From positions 1-32,502 of the IMG/VR virus record IMGVR_UViG_3300032088_000040: a DNA stretch of 32,502 nt; one strand, 5' to 3'. The DNA comes from a virus. Positions 19,324 to 28,990 of the stretch are shown here, one piece after another (the first letter of the stretch is position 1; the number at the start of each line of letters is the position of its first letter). Below the pieces are notes generated by a model that was not told where the DNA came from, did not search any database, and was given only the letters and a program-made list of their open reading frames with translations. The translations under genes and the position numbers were made by a program.

Positions 19324-20832
19324 ATGCCTCTAGTCCCGCTGAACATTCCAAAGGGCCAGTACGCAAACGGAACTGAGTATCAGTCTCTAGGCCGCTGGCG
19401 CGACGTAAACCTTGTCCGTTGGCATGAGGACGCTTTACGCCCGGTCGGTGGCTGGAGACCCCGTGCGCAGTCGGATAACACTTCTGTCACGGCAGGCGGT
19501 ATTGTTCGGGGTGTTCATACATGGATTGACAATGACGGTGAGCGTTACGCAGCCTTCGGGTCGCACGACACTCTAACGGCAATGCTGGAAAGCTCTGTCA
19601 CGGCAGACGTAACCCCGACAGCTCTAACAAGCGGTCGTGTAAACGCTACCATTAACACTGGTTGGGGAGCTGGGGGCTGGGGTCTGTTCGGTTGGGGCGT
19701 TGCTCGTCCTGATCTCGGAAGTATTTTGCGTGCTACGACTTGGAGCTTGGACAATTGGGGTGAGGAGCTAATTGCTTGCTCTAGCGACGATGGCGTTATT
19801 TACTCATGGGACTTGGCAACGGGAACACCCGCCGCTCCGGTGACAGGAGCACCAACGGGATGCACGGCAGCATTTGTCACCGAAGAGCGGTTCTTGGTGG
19901 CTTTAGGGGCTGATTACAGCGTCTCTCAGGCGTCAAGTAAGCGCGTGGCATGGTCAGACCGCGAGGATTACAATACATGGACTGCGGCGGCTACAAACGA
20001 GGCTGGCGACATCGAGCTTCAGACTAGCGGCACAATTCTAGCAGCGGTAAAAACTCGGGGTCAGTCTTTGATCCTAACCGACCAAGACGCTCATTCTATG
20101 ACATATTCAGGCCCGCCTTTTGTTTTTGGATTTCAAAGGGTTGGCACGGCATGCGGTATGATTGCAGCGGGGGCATATGCTTCTGTTGACGCTGGCGTAA
20201 TCTGGATGGGCCGACGAAACTTCTATATTTATTCTGGAGGTCAGGTCCAAGAAATACCGTGCGAGGTTGCTGATCTGGTGTTTAGCAACATAAATTACGA
20301 TCAGGCGTCTAAAGTGCAGGCGATGGTCAACTCGCAATGGAATGAAATCTGGTGGGTCTATCAGTCGCAAGATGCGTCAGAATGCGACAAGTATGTTGCA
20401 TATGATTATGTCGAAAACATCTGGACAACAGGCAGTATCGACCGCACCGCAGGCGTAGATCGCGGCGTGTTCCGTTTGCCGTTCTTAGTCAAGTCAGATG
20501 GCGTGGTGTATGAGCATGAGGTTGGTTTTGACTATGATGGGGAAACTCCATTTGCAGAAACCGGGCCAATCGCAATCGGCACTGGTGAGCGGCATATGTC
20601 TGTTACAAGCGTAATTCCAGACGAGAAAACGCAAGGCCAAGTCAGTATGACCTTCAAATCAAGAGCATATCCAAATGCGTCTGAAAGCCAGTTTGGGCCG
20701 TTTAATGCAGCAAACCCAACTTCAGTTCGCTTTCAGGGAAGGCAAATCAGGATGCGGGTTGATGGGGCCGAGGCCGCTGATTGGCGTGTCGGGATTATGC
20801 GCCTCGATGCTAAACAGGGCAGCGGTAGATGA
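19324..20832 (+). CDS. Tail/packaged-DNA stabilisation protein, beta-propeller-like
   Basis: 502 aa. It begins MPLVPLNIPKGQYANGTEYQ, followed by GRWRDVNLVRW, an opening typical of phage stabilisation proteins that close the portal channel (P22 gp10-like). The body consists of repeated beta segments with Trp/Gly turns (GWGAGGWGLFGWG; WSLDNWGEELIACSSDDG; RVAWSDREDYNTW; FVFGFQRVGT), in line with a beta-propeller hub. It would sit below the adaptor ring and carry the fibres. The stop overlaps the next start (ATGA at 20829-20832). No catalytic site seen. Confidence 0.82.
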   Translation: MPLVPLNIPKGQYANGTEYQSLGRWRDVNLVRWHEDALRPVGGWRPRAQSDNTSVTAGGIVRGVHTWIDNDGERYAAFGSHDTLTAMLESSVTADVTPTALTSGRVNATINTGWGAGGWGLFGWGVARPDLGSILRATTWSLDNWGEELIACSSDDGVIYSWDLATGTPAAPVTGAPTGCTAAFVTEERFLVALGADYSVSQASSKRVAWSDREDYNTWTAAATNEAGDIELQTSGTILAAVKTRGQSLILTDQDAHSMTYSGPPFVFGFQRVGTACGMIAAGAYASVDAGVIWMGRRNFYIYSGGQVQEIPCEVADLVFSNINYDQASKVQAMVNSQWNEIWWVYQSQDASECDKYVAYDYVENIWTTGSIDRTAGVDRGVFRLPFLVKSDGVVYEHEVGFDYDGETPFAETGPIAIGTGERHMSVTSVIPDEKTQGQVSMTFKSRAYPNASESQFGPFNAANPTSVRFQGRQIRMRVDGAEAADWRVGIMRLDAKQGSGR

Positions 20833-21482
20833 GTTTTTACGGAGCACCTCCTGTCGGTCCTGATTTTAAGGTGTGGGCTGAGAAGTTTAGTTCATGGCTG
20901 ACCAGTACGCGATCTTTCCTCACCCACCGGCGCGAATATGAAAGCGCGGCCGAGGATGGTGTTCTGCTCTGGGACCGAGAATATGGATACCCGGTGGTCT
21001 CAAAGAACGGTGAGTGGGTGCAAGTTGTTTTAGAAGACGGCAAATACTCTGGGGCAGTGACAGCTGACCAAACTGCTGTAGCCATCAACACAGCTTACGC
21101 TTTGACTTACACTTCCAGCACCGCTGATGGTATTGCTAACGGCACTCCAGCCTCTCGCATTGTGTTCGATGAGGCTGGTCAGTATATGATTAGCTTTTCT
21201 GCGCAAATTGCATCGACATCAAGCTCAACTGTAAACTTCTGGTTCTGGCCACGGGTCAATGGCTCTGATGTTACTGGGTCAACAATGAAAAATGCACTGC
21301 ACCAAAACGGGTCTGTTTTAGTTGTTTCGCGCTCTGCAATATTTGAGATTAACGCTGGAGACTATCTTGAGGCTATGTGGGCAGTAGACAGCACCAGTGG
21401 GTTTCTTGACGCAACAACCGCAACTGCGTTTGCGCCTGCCGCGCCAGCCTCAACTATAGCAATTACGAGGTTGCACGGCTAG
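20829..21482 (+). CDS. C1q/TNF-like jelly-roll virion protein
   Basis: 217 aa. Residues 1-75 are a short attachment part with WAEKFSSWLTSTRSFL and LLWDREYGYPVVSKNGEW. Residues about 78-217 form a beta sandwich: IVFDEAGQYMISFSAQIAS, STVNFWFWPRVNGSDVTGST, SVLVVSRSAIFEINAGDYLE and an ending SGFLDATTATAFAPAAPAST. This is the C1q-like jelly-roll order used in phage head or tail decorations for receptor or glycan contact. It overlaps the stabilisation gene by 4 nt, so it probably attaches to the tail hub. Which surface it binds cannot be told. Confidence 0.72.
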   Translation: MSFYGAPPVGPDFKVWAEKFSSWLTSTRSFLTHRREYESAAEDGVLLWDREYGYPVVSKNGEWVQVVLEDGKYSGAVTADQTAVAINTAYALTYTSSTADGIANGTPASRIVFDEAGQYMISFSAQIASTSSSTVNFWFWPRVNGSDVTGSTMKNALHQNGSVLVVSRSAIFEINAGDYLEAMWAVDSTSGFLDATTATAFAPAAPASTIAITRLHG

Positions 21483-21504
21483 GGGTGTCAAAGTGCGAGA
21501 AATA

Positions 21505-21513
21505 TGGTATAAA
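21505..21513 (+). promoter_or_regulatory. Extended -10 promoter candidate
   Basis: TGGTATAAA within the 56-bp gap before the 226-aa gene gives an extended -10 (TG, one base, TATAAA). The -35 candidate, TGTCAA 16 bases upstream, is weak. It could be an internal late promoter for the internal-protein and head genes. CGGAG serves as the ribosome binding site of the next gene. Confidence 0.3.
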
Positions 21514-21538
21514 TGTTTAAACCGTTCGGAGTTATAAA

Positions 21539-22219
21539 ATGGGCATCATGGATTTCTTATTTGGCAAACCTGAGCAAACAGGCCAACTTGATCCGCGAAT
21601 AGAAGCGGCAAGAAACTTTTTGCTCGAACAAGCTATGCAGCAATCTAGTGCTGGGCCAGTAAATATTCCTCAATATCAGGCTGTTGCACCCGCCGCAATG
21701 TATAGCGGCACAAACGATCTCTTAACTTCTCTTGGTTTAGGGACGGTTGCACCTCCATCAATGCCCACAGTAAATGTCGGCGGTGTTGAGGCTTACAGTA
21801 GCCAGCCATTCCAAGAGCAAATAGAAACTGCTTACGGGGAACAGTATCCGGGGCAATACGAATTCTTTCGATCTTTTTACCGAGACCCTGTTACTAGCGA
21901 ACCCGGCACTCGTTCTTATGGATATGTTGATCCAAACGCGCCTGTAACTATGCCCGGTGGCGGCGTCGGTGGTGGAAATCAATATAATAATAGCGCCTCC
22001 GACTCCACGGCTTACGCTATAAGTGAGCACAATAGACTATTCCCTACTGCTGATTATTCTGGTGGGCCATCTAATTACACTGATAGTTATGGTGTGGTTG
22101 GCTCTGATGCACCTGTATTTTCTGGTGGCGGTGCTGACGGCGTGGGCAATTTTGGCGCTGTTGGCGACTTTTTTGGAGGGATCGGCAATGCGCTCGGTAT
22201 TACTGACTACAAATTGTGA
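21539..22219 (+). CDS. Hypothetical structural protein, Gly-rich, 226 aa
   Basis: Starts MGIMDFLFGKPEQTGQLDP; the first 30 residues form a helix (RIEAARNFLLEQAMQQS), then a Pro/Gly/Tyr-rich, low-order middle and a Gly-rich C-terminus with FFGGIGNALGITDYKL. Small proteins with this start are found just before internal virion proteins of marine short-tailed phages by recollection. Place and composition suggest a minor virion part, perhaps a partner of the 321-aa protein that follows 15 bases later. No domain is recognised. Confidence 0.65.
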   Translation: MGIMDFLFGKPEQTGQLDPRIEAARNFLLEQAMQQSSAGPVNIPQYQAVAPAAMYSGTNDLLTSLGLGTVAPPSMPTVNVGGVEAYSSQPFQEQIETAYGEQYPGQYEFFRSFYRDPVTSEPGTRSYGYVDPNAPVTMPGGGVGGGNQYNNSASDSTAYAISEHNRLFPTADYSGGPSNYTDSYGVVGSDAPVFSGGGADGVGNFGAVGDFFGGIGNALGITDYKL

Positions 22220-22234
22220 TGAAAGGTTGTTCCA

Positions 22235-23200
22235 ATGATCGGTTCAAACGTATTTGGGCAAGCCCAACAGTATCAAACCCAAGCGGGTGACGTTTACGGA
22301 CGCTTAGGAAATTTCACCCCAACGAATATGCAAGCTGCACAACTTGGTCCCGCGCAAACAATGCAGGGTGTCGGTGCTGTGCAATCCGCACAAGCTCCCG
22401 GCCAGATTAATGTCAATCAGTTAGCCAGCACAAACTTCGATCCATACATGAACCCTTATACGCAAAATGTGATTGAAGCGGGTCAGGCTGACATCGAGCG
22501 GCAACGTCAACTTGCATCAAACCAATTGGGCGCACAGGCGCAATCTGCGGGTGCTTTTGGTGGTTCCCGTCAAGCGGTGCAAGAGGGTGTGCTTGCTGGT
22601 GAGGCTTTGCGTCAAGCTGGTCAACTTTCTGCGCAACAACGGCAACAAGCATTTACTCAAGCACTGCAATCTGGTCAGTTTGACATTGGCAACGTGCAAC
22701 AGGCGCGAACACTTGCATCTGGTCAAGAGTTTCAAGCAAACCAATATGCACAACAAGCACAAGAGGCCGCAGCGGCGCGTGAACAAGCGGCGCGTTCTGG
22801 CAATATGCAAGCGGCTAATCAGTTTGCGTTACAGCAGGCTCAATTCGAGCAAGCGGCAAACCGAGCAAATTATCAGGGCCAATTCCAAGCGGCTAACATA
22901 CAATCAAGCGGGGCTACTGGTTTGCGCGGTCTTGGATCAAATATGTTCGGTCAGGGTATGCGCGCTTTAGATCAGCAACAAGCGGCAGCGGCTAGAGCGC
23001 AAGCTGCACAACAAGCAATGCTAGATGCTGGGCGTCAGCAAACATTGGCTAACTTAGGCTATCCCGGTCAGGCTCTGCAAACTGGTTCTGGGATACTTTC
23101 CGGGCTCCCAAGTGCAACAATGAAGCAATCGGGACAACCCGGCTTGTTTGAGGCTTTAGGTACTATTGGAAGCCTTCCACGCATACCGGGGTTTATTTAA
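22235..23200 (+). CDS. Gln/Ala-rich internal virion (ejection-type) protein
   Basis: 321 aa, very rich in Gln and Ala and mostly helical. Seen: FDPYMNPYTQNVIEAGQADI at about 69-88, then AQSAGAFGGSRQAVQEGVLA and a long helix with repeated QQA, FQANQYAQQAQEAAAA, FALQQAQFEQAANRANYQ. The YMNPYT...DI.R and GAFGGSRQA pair is common to putative injection proteins of marine phages. The protein probably leaves the capsid with the DNA and helps build a channel. Repetitive Gln codons give a false 165-aa frame at 22473-22970. Confidence 0.72.
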   Translation: MIGSNVFGQAQQYQTQAGDVYGRLGNFTPTNMQAAQLGPAQTMQGVGAVQSAQAPGQINVNQLASTNFDPYMNPYTQNVIEAGQADIERQRQLASNQLGAQAQSAGAFGGSRQAVQEGVLAGEALRQAGQLSAQQRQQAFTQALQSGQFDIGNVQQARTLASGQEFQANQYAQQAQEAAAAREQAARSGNMQAANQFALQQAQFEQAANRANYQGQFQAANIQSSGATGLRGLGSNMFGQGMRALDQQQAAAARAQAAQQAMLDAGRQQTLANLGYPGQALQTGSGILSGLPSATMKQSGQPGLFEALGTIGSLPRIPGFI

Positions 23201-23204
23201 ATAA

Positions 23205-24803
23205 ATGGAACTAACGCAAAGAGACTTACTAGCAAAGACACTGCAAGCCGAGGCTGGAAACCAAGGCTATAATGGCATGGTGGCTGTTGGTTCGGTAATT
23301 ATGAACCGTCTTGGCGGCGGCAGTGATCTTGGCAAAGTCATTTTGCAGCCGGGTCATTTCTCTGCGTGGAATAGAGAAACTGACTATCTTAAGGGCGAAC
23401 AAGGTCAAGATATGAGTTTTACGCCAAGTGACAAAGCGTATGAAGTTGCTGATCTTTTGCTTTCTGGTAATTATGAAGACCCAACAGGTGGTGCGACTCA
23501 TTATTATAATCCGGAATATGCTGATCCTATCTGGGGCGCATCTGCCGGTGGTGATTGGCAAGCCATCGGGGCGCACGTTTTTGGTAAAGCAAACAAAGCT
23601 GGCCAGAAACCAATACCAAATAATGGTCAATTAAAACCATCTTTAGAAGCCGCAATCTTTGGAGGAGCTTCAGAAATGAACGGACAACCTACGGGCCGAG
23701 ATATGAACCAGCCTAGTGCTATTCAGATGCAGAAAATGCAACAGCAGCAAGGATCGGGCGGTCTTATGGGCTTTCTGCGCGATCCGCGAACCCGCGAAGC
23801 GTTTTTATCTTTGGGCAGGTCGGGAAGGACAGACGGACTTCAGCAACGAGCTGCGGCTGATGTTAAGTTAATGCAAGAGCAGGAATTGCTAAATCAAGAA
23901 AATCAAAAGAATACGCAAATAAAAAATAGAACAATAGAAGTTTTGTCTCAGAAGGCCAATGCTGGAGATCAAGTTGCGTCAAAAGTTTTAAGTGGTATTC
24001 AGTCTGGCGCTTTAGATGCTAAAACCGGAATGAAATTGTATTTTCAAGAATCTATGAGAGTTCCAAAAGACTCACGGACTAGTCAAATAAAAAATTATGA
24101 ATATTGGATCGGCAAAGGAAAAACGCCAGAGGAAGCGGAGGCTTTGGCAAAAACAGGCCAAAATATTAGTATTGGCGGCCCTGCAAGTGCAGAAGATGAA
24201 TTTCATAAACAAAGGTATAAAGCTCTCGGTGAAGAGTTTGTTGACATACGAAAGAGAGCTAGCCAAGCGGCATCTAATAGCATAACAGTACAAGCTCTCA
24301 AACAGCTTTATCAAGTTTCTCCTAACGGGCCAATCACTGGTCGTTTCCTCGGACTGTTCCCGGACGCGACAGACGTTAGCGCAGCAATTGATTCTCTTAG
24401 AACACAACTTGCTCCACAACTTCGTGTTGAAGGTTCTGGTTCAACTTCTGATATTGAATATGCGGGGATGCTTAATAGTCTTGGTAGTTTGAAAAACTCA
24501 CCACAAGCAAACGCGGCGCTATTAGACTTATACTTAGTCAAAAGCGATCTCTTATTAAGAAAAGCTGAAATTGCTTCAAGAGTTAGTATGCCAGAAGATC
24601 AAGGCGGTTTAAGTATAAGTCAAGCTGACACGGCTATGCTAGAACTTGATAGAGAGATGTGGAGCGAAAATTCTATGATAGACAGCATTAAAGATTTAAT
24701 CCTAAACGCGGGTGGCTTTGATGCTGGAGGTGGCGGGAAGACTGTCACGACAAGTGGCGGTTTGATTGTTAATTTTGGTGACGAATCTCAAGAGGTCGAA
24801 TAA
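23205..24803 (+). CDS. Virion-associated SleB-type cell-wall hydrolase, large
   Basis: 532 aa. Residues about 1-125 form a SleB/Hydrolase_2 domain: RDLLAKTLQAEAGNQGYNGM with the likely catalytic Glu16, VAVGSVIMNR, FSAWN, and ATHYYNPEYADPIWG. The remaining 400 residues are helical without known domains and would anchor it in the head or tail. The fusion of a wall-cutting domain to a long helical part fits an ejected lysin that opens peptidoglycan for DNA entry, like T7 gp16 in concept. It lies between two other ejection-type genes. The start follows the previous stop by 4 bases. Confidence 0.85.
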   Translation: MELTQRDLLAKTLQAEAGNQGYNGMVAVGSVIMNRLGGGSDLGKVILQPGHFSAWNRETDYLKGEQGQDMSFTPSDKAYEVADLLLSGNYEDPTGGATHYYNPEYADPIWGASAGGDWQAIGAHVFGKANKAGQKPIPNNGQLKPSLEAAIFGGASEMNGQPTGRDMNQPSAIQMQKMQQQQGSGGLMGFLRDPRTREAFLSLGRSGRTDGLQQRAAADVKLMQEQELLNQENQKNTQIKNRTIEVLSQKANAGDQVASKVLSGIQSGALDAKTGMKLYFQESMRVPKDSRTSQIKNYEYWIGKGKTPEEAEALAKTGQNISIGGPASAEDEFHKQRYKALGEEFVDIRKRASQAASNSITVQALKQLYQVSPNGPITGRFLGLFPDATDVSAAIDSLRTQLAPQLRVEGSGSTSDIEYAGMLNSLGSLKNSPQANAALLDLYLVKSDLLLRKAEIASRVSMPEDQGGLSISQADTAMLELDREMWSENSMIDSIKDLILNAGGFDAGGGGKTVTTSGGLIVNFGDESQEVE

Positions 24804-26836
24804 TGGCTGGCAGAACAGATATATCAGTTCGAGGTGACAAAATACTTATTGATGGTCTCCCACCGATTACAATTCAAGATATGGAAAAATGGAATTCTAT
24901 GTCTTTAATTGAAAAAAGTGATGCGGTTCAAGAAATATTTGACACAGTAAAGCCAAGGCGCGTTGGTCGTGCGGCTCTGCAAGGTGCAACATTTGGTCTT
25001 TCAGATGAAGCTATTGCAGCGGTGTCAAATCCTCGTGCCGCCGTGAGTGCCGCGATAAGCGGTGAAACTGATGCGTCTGCTCCATATTACGAAGCATTAG
25101 AGGCGGAGCGGAAAAAATTATCTCAATACCGTGAGCAGTATCCACTTGGATCTGCACTTTCTGAATTTTCTGGGGCTGCTGGTCCAGCGATAGCTGCTAC
25201 CCTTTTTTCTGGTGGGACTGCGGCTCCCGCTACTGGAACTAGAATGGTGCAGGCGCTTAAAAGCGGGGGTCAGGCCGCAAAGGTCGGTGCGGTAGAAGGT
25301 GGTTTATATGGGTTTGGTGCTGGCGAAGGCGGTATTCAAGACAGATTAACAAGTTCCGCTTCTGGCGCAGCGTTAGGGGCAGTTTTTTCACCATTAGCTC
25401 AGGCGGCAACATATCCAATCGCAATGTCAGCGAATGCTTTAATAAATACAGCAAAAACTTTATTTGGAGGGCGTGGCGGTAAGGCCGTTGAGGCCGAGCT
25501 TCAAAAATTAGCCGAAGGAACGGGCGATAGTGTTGACGGTATCGCTCAGAAAGTTGCTGACGGTGAAATTATGGCTGAAAATGAAACTTTGCGCATGACT
25601 GTTCGCAGCTTGATGGCTAAAGGTGGTCAAGGCGAGACAATGGTGCGAAGTGTGTTTGATCCTAAGACAGGCCGTCCTCAACAGACGCGATCTCAAGCTA
25701 TGGCCGAAATTGAAAGCTATTTGGCCCGTGACCCAGAATTTGCTGGTAAAAATCCCAAGGCAATTCAACAAAATTTTGAAGCTGAAGTTGCGAAGGCGGA
25801 AAACAAAGCATATAAAGAAGTTCCCGGTTATAAATCATCAGAAAATTTAGATGTTCGGTTGGGGCGAACAATAGAGAACGCGGCAAATCAATATTCTGAA
25901 ATTGCAAGCGAACTAAACACATTTATCACCGGAACATCTAAGGGAACAAAATTACTAGGAAAGGTAGATGGTAATTGGACACTTCTTCGCGCACCAACAC
26001 TTGAAGAAGGTGAAGCAGCCCGTAGATATTTTAGAGAAAAATCAAGAGATACATTTGGCAAGCCAGTTAGCCGACTTTATAAAGATGTTCGCTATGAGCT
26101 TGAGTCATTACTAAATAAAGAGTCTAAAACTTTAGCGCGTGTTCGCAAAGATGCTGCAAATGTTCGAACCGCGCGTGACGCTTATCAATACGGCTTGAAT
26201 ATATTAAACAGATCATCTGACGATGTTGATTTATTTTTGGCAAAAATTATTGATGATGAGGCAGCAATGAAGTCTTTGCGTGCTGGTAGCTTGGCGCATA
26301 TTCGTCAAAAAATAGAGCAAGCTGGCGGCACAAATTTAATGAATAAATTGCAAGATGACGCAACAAGAGAAGGGAAGGTTTTTAGAGCAATATTTCCAAA
26401 TGAACAATTTGATAAAACTCTTGCATCTATAGAGAGAGCAGCTAAGTCGCAATCTGCAATGGGTGATATAATTAAAGGCCCAACAACCGCATTGACGACA
26501 GAAGCAAGTAAGAGAACTGGATCAGAAATTAACTTGGAAGATTTAACAAACATTACAAACCCAATGACTGCTATTCGGGTTGGTAATAAAATTGCAGCGC
26601 AATTAGACGAAGGCTTAACGGAAAAGCAAAGAGTTAAAGTTTTAGAAGTTTTGCTTTCTGAAAATCCCGATGTTGTTCGCAGGGCGCTCTTAGATGATCG
26701 TGGTATGCAGGCGTTTAAGGAAGGCGTTTCGAGAATTGCTGCCTCAATACGCCAAGGTTCGCGCCGTGCCGCTACACAGCAAGGTGTCCAGCGAGTGAAT
26801 GAACCATTGCAAGGAATGTTTGGCTCAAAGCCATAG
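24803..26836 (+). CDS. Large internal virion/ejection protein with Gly-zipper segments
   Basis: 677 aa. After a short beta start, residues about 50-110 are helical. Residues about 115-220 contain Ala/Gly hydrophobic runs (AAGPAIAATLFSGGTAAPAT, GAVEGGLYGFGAGEGG, ASGAALGAVFSPLAQAAT) able to insert in membranes. The remainder is long charged helices (KSLRAGSLAHIRQKIEQAGG) to the end. This plan, membrane-active part then long helix, suits ejected proteins that form a trans-envelope tube. It overlaps the SleB gene by one base (TAATG). Codon use looks more AT-rich than in the fibre genes. Confidence 0.72.
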   Translation: MAGRTDISVRGDKILIDGLPPITIQDMEKWNSMSLIEKSDAVQEIFDTVKPRRVGRAALQGATFGLSDEAIAAVSNPRAAVSAAISGETDASAPYYEALEAERKKLSQYREQYPLGSALSEFSGAAGPAIAATLFSGGTAAPATGTRMVQALKSGGQAAKVGAVEGGLYGFGAGEGGIQDRLTSSASGAALGAVFSPLAQAATYPIAMSANALINTAKTLFGGRGGKAVEAELQKLAEGTGDSVDGIAQKVADGEIMAENETLRMTVRSLMAKGGQGETMVRSVFDPKTGRPQQTRSQAMAEIESYLARDPEFAGKNPKAIQQNFEAEVAKAENKAYKEVPGYKSSENLDVRLGRTIENAANQYSEIASELNTFITGTSKGTKLLGKVDGNWTLLRAPTLEEGEAARRYFREKSRDTFGKPVSRLYKDVRYELESLLNKESKTLARVRKDAANVRTARDAYQYGLNILNRSSDDVDLFLAKIIDDEAAMKSLRAGSLAHIRQKIEQAGGTNLMNKLQDDATREGKVFRAIFPNEQFDKTLASIERAAKSQSAMGDIIKGPTTALTTEASKRTGSEINLEDLTNITNPMTAIRVGNKIAAQLDEGLTEKQRVKVLEVLLSENPDVVRRALLDDRGMQAFKEGVSRIAASIRQGSRRAATQQGVQRVNEPLQGMFGSKP

Positions 26837-26845
26837 GAGAAATAA

Positions 26846-28990
26846 ATGCGTATTGAACCAATGGATAAAGACACGGTTGAAGGCATCGTCCAAAAGGCGG
26901 TGCAAGATGCTGTTGATTTTATTGAGAGCGAAATCTCTGAACCAAGGATTAGGGCGCAGCGTTACTTTGATGGCAAGGTAGATATTGGGCATGAGCAGGG
27001 CCGATCAAAGGTCGTTGCCACAAAGTGCCGTGATGTTGTTCGTGCAATAAAACCATCCATTCAGCGCGTCTTTCTTAGCACAGAAAACCCGGTTGAGTTT
27101 GTGCCTCGTATGCCAGAGGACGTTGCTATTGCGGAGCAGATGACGAAATACGCTAACTATAAGTTTCAGCAGAACAACGGCTATCGTATGCTCAACGATG
27201 TGTTCCAAGATGCTATGGTTAAGAACTGCGGCATTGCCAAGGTAATGTATGAGGACAAAACCGAAAGCGAGACATTCACATATACTGGCTTGAACGAAGA
27301 TGAATTCATGTTCTTGGCGGAAGATGATGACGTTGAAGTTTTAGAACAAACCATCACGCAAGAAATTGAAATTGACGAAATGGGCGTTGAGATTGAGCGT
27401 CCTGTATATGACGTTAAGATTAGCCGCACAACTTACGATGGCGATATTCTTATTACATCCGTTCCACCGGAAGAGTTTTTTGTGGATCGGAATGCTCGAA
27501 GCATAGACGATTTTTTCGTGGTTGGGCATCGCACCGACATGACTATTGGCGACTTGCTTGCTATGGGTTATGAGGAAGATGAAATTCAGGGTTTAACTGG
27601 TACAATTTCAACTATGGAGTCTGAAGCTGAGTATGAGCGCCGTGGTTATACCATTGACGAAGACGATGACGAAAGCGCAGACCCAACTTCTAAAAAAGTA
27701 GTTGTCACAGAAGCATATATGAAAGTTGACGCAGATGGCGTCGGCGTTCCGCAGCTATATCGTTTTGTATTGGCTGGCGCTGGTTATAAAATGCTTTCAT
27801 ATGATAAAGCGGATGAAGTTCCGTTTGCTGTGTTTGAAGTAGACCCTGAACCACACGCATTCTTTGGTCGATCACTGGTTCAGTTAGTCCAAGACGATCA
27901 GGATGCGGCAACGGCAATGCTTCGCGGCGTTCTTGATAACGTATCACTGACAAACAATCCGGGCCTTGAAGTTGTCGATGGTCAAGTTTCAATAGACGAT
28001 CTTTTAAATAACGAGATCGGTCGAATTGTAAGGGTAAAGTCACCCGGCGCTATTCGTGAGCAAGTTGTGCCGTTTACTGCGGGTTCTACTCTTCCAGCGT
28101 TGCAATACTTCGATATGCTGGTTGATAACAAAACGGGCGTATCTAAGGCCGCACAGGGGCTTGATCCAGATGTATTGCAGTCAGCCACCGCGACAGCCGT
28201 TGCAGCCACCATAGAGGGCGCTGCGGGGCAGTCAGAGGTCATGGCTCGCAACTTAGCTGAAGGCGGTATGCGTCAACTGTTTAGATTGATTGCTTCGGCA
28301 ATAATTAAAAACTCAGACAAAGAAGAAATTATCCGTCTGAATAATCAGTTCGTCGCCGTCGATCCGCGCGTTTGGAACGCTGACATGGATATTGTGGTCA
28401 ATGTCGGATTAGGTACGGGCCGCGAAAATGAAAAGGCTGCGGTTCTGCGCGAGACTGTTCAGATGCAGATGAGCATTTGGCAGCAATACGGCCCAAATAA
28501 TGGCATGGTCACGATGACTAATATCCGCAACACTCTTGGTGATATGTTGTCTGCGGTTGGTCTTAAAAACTCAGATCGTTATTACCAGCCAGTTACGCCA
28601 GAAAGCGAACAGCAGCTAATTGCTCAAAAGCAGCAAGAGGCAATGATGGCGCAACAACAACAGCAGCAAGGCGGCGCTCCAGCATCTGATCCAAACCAAG
28701 CGTTTTTGATGGCAGAGCAAATGAAGGCTCAGGGCAAGGCGCAAGTCGATATGGCGAAGTTGCAGCTTGACGCACAAAAAGCATCTGCGGATCAGCAGTT
28801 CAAAATGCACGAACTTGCTATGAAGGACGATTTGAAGCGCGATGAGATGGTTCAAGACCTTGCCGTTGAAGTTGCGAAGATTTTGGGCCAGTATAACGCA
28901 ACTGTGAATGTTGCTTCTGTCAAAGCAGAACAGGACGCGACACGCGCACACAACGAACAAATGATGGGCGGTTATGGATTACAAGGTTAG
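26846..28990 (+). CDS. Portal protein
   Basis: 714 aa. Seen: a helical start (VQDAVDFIESEISEPRIRAQ), RYFDGKVDIGHEQGRSKVV, a clip and wing region with VPPEEFFVDRNARSIDDFFV, the stem-like PHAFFGRSLVQLVQDDQDAA and TAMLRGVLDNVSLTNNPGLE, and TATAVAATIEGAAGQSEVMA. The last 120 residues are Gln/Lys-rich helix (MMAQQQQQQ, AQGKAQVDMAKLQLDAQKA), as in barrel-forming portals. This is the portal type found next to SU10-like capsids in short-tailed marine phages. Twelve copies would form the DNA channel and bind TerL and the adaptor. GGAGAAAT precedes the ATG. Confidence 0.9.
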   Translation: MRIEPMDKDTVEGIVQKAVQDAVDFIESEISEPRIRAQRYFDGKVDIGHEQGRSKVVATKCRDVVRAIKPSIQRVFLSTENPVEFVPRMPEDVAIAEQMTKYANYKFQQNNGYRMLNDVFQDAMVKNCGIAKVMYEDKTESETFTYTGLNEDEFMFLAEDDDVEVLEQTITQEIEIDEMGVEIERPVYDVKISRTTYDGDILITSVPPEEFFVDRNARSIDDFFVVGHRTDMTIGDLLAMGYEEDEIQGLTGTISTMESEAEYERRGYTIDEDDDESADPTSKKVVVTEAYMKVDADGVGVPQLYRFVLAGAGYKMLSYDKADEVPFAVFEVDPEPHAFFGRSLVQLVQDDQDAATAMLRGVLDNVSLTNNPGLEVVDGQVSIDDLLNNEIGRIVRVKSPGAIREQVVPFTAGSTLPALQYFDMLVDNKTGVSKAAQGLDPDVLQSATATAVAATIEGAAGQSEVMARNLAEGGMRQLFRLIASAIIKNSDKEEIIRLNNQFVAVDPRVWNADMDIVVNVGLGTGRENEKAAVLRETVQMQMSIWQQYGPNNGMVTMTNIRNTLGDMLSAVGLKNSDRYYQPVTPESEQQLIAQKQQEAMMAQQQQQQGGAPASDPNQAFLMAEQMKAQGKAQVDMAKLQLDAQKASADQQFKMHELAMKDDLKRDEMVQDLAVEVAKILGQYNATVNVASVKAEQDATRAHNEQMMGGYGLQG

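Noticed and set aside
22473-22970. 165-aa open frame on the plus strand
   Set aside because: It is a shadow of the Gln/Ala-rich 321-aa gene. The frame encodes low-complexity Arg/Leu/Lys sequence and has no ribosome binding site.
26305-26886. 193-aa minus-strand frame
   Set aside because: It is the antisense of the 677-aa gene's 3' end. The plus-strand product has the expected helical composition and coupling, and the minus product has neither.
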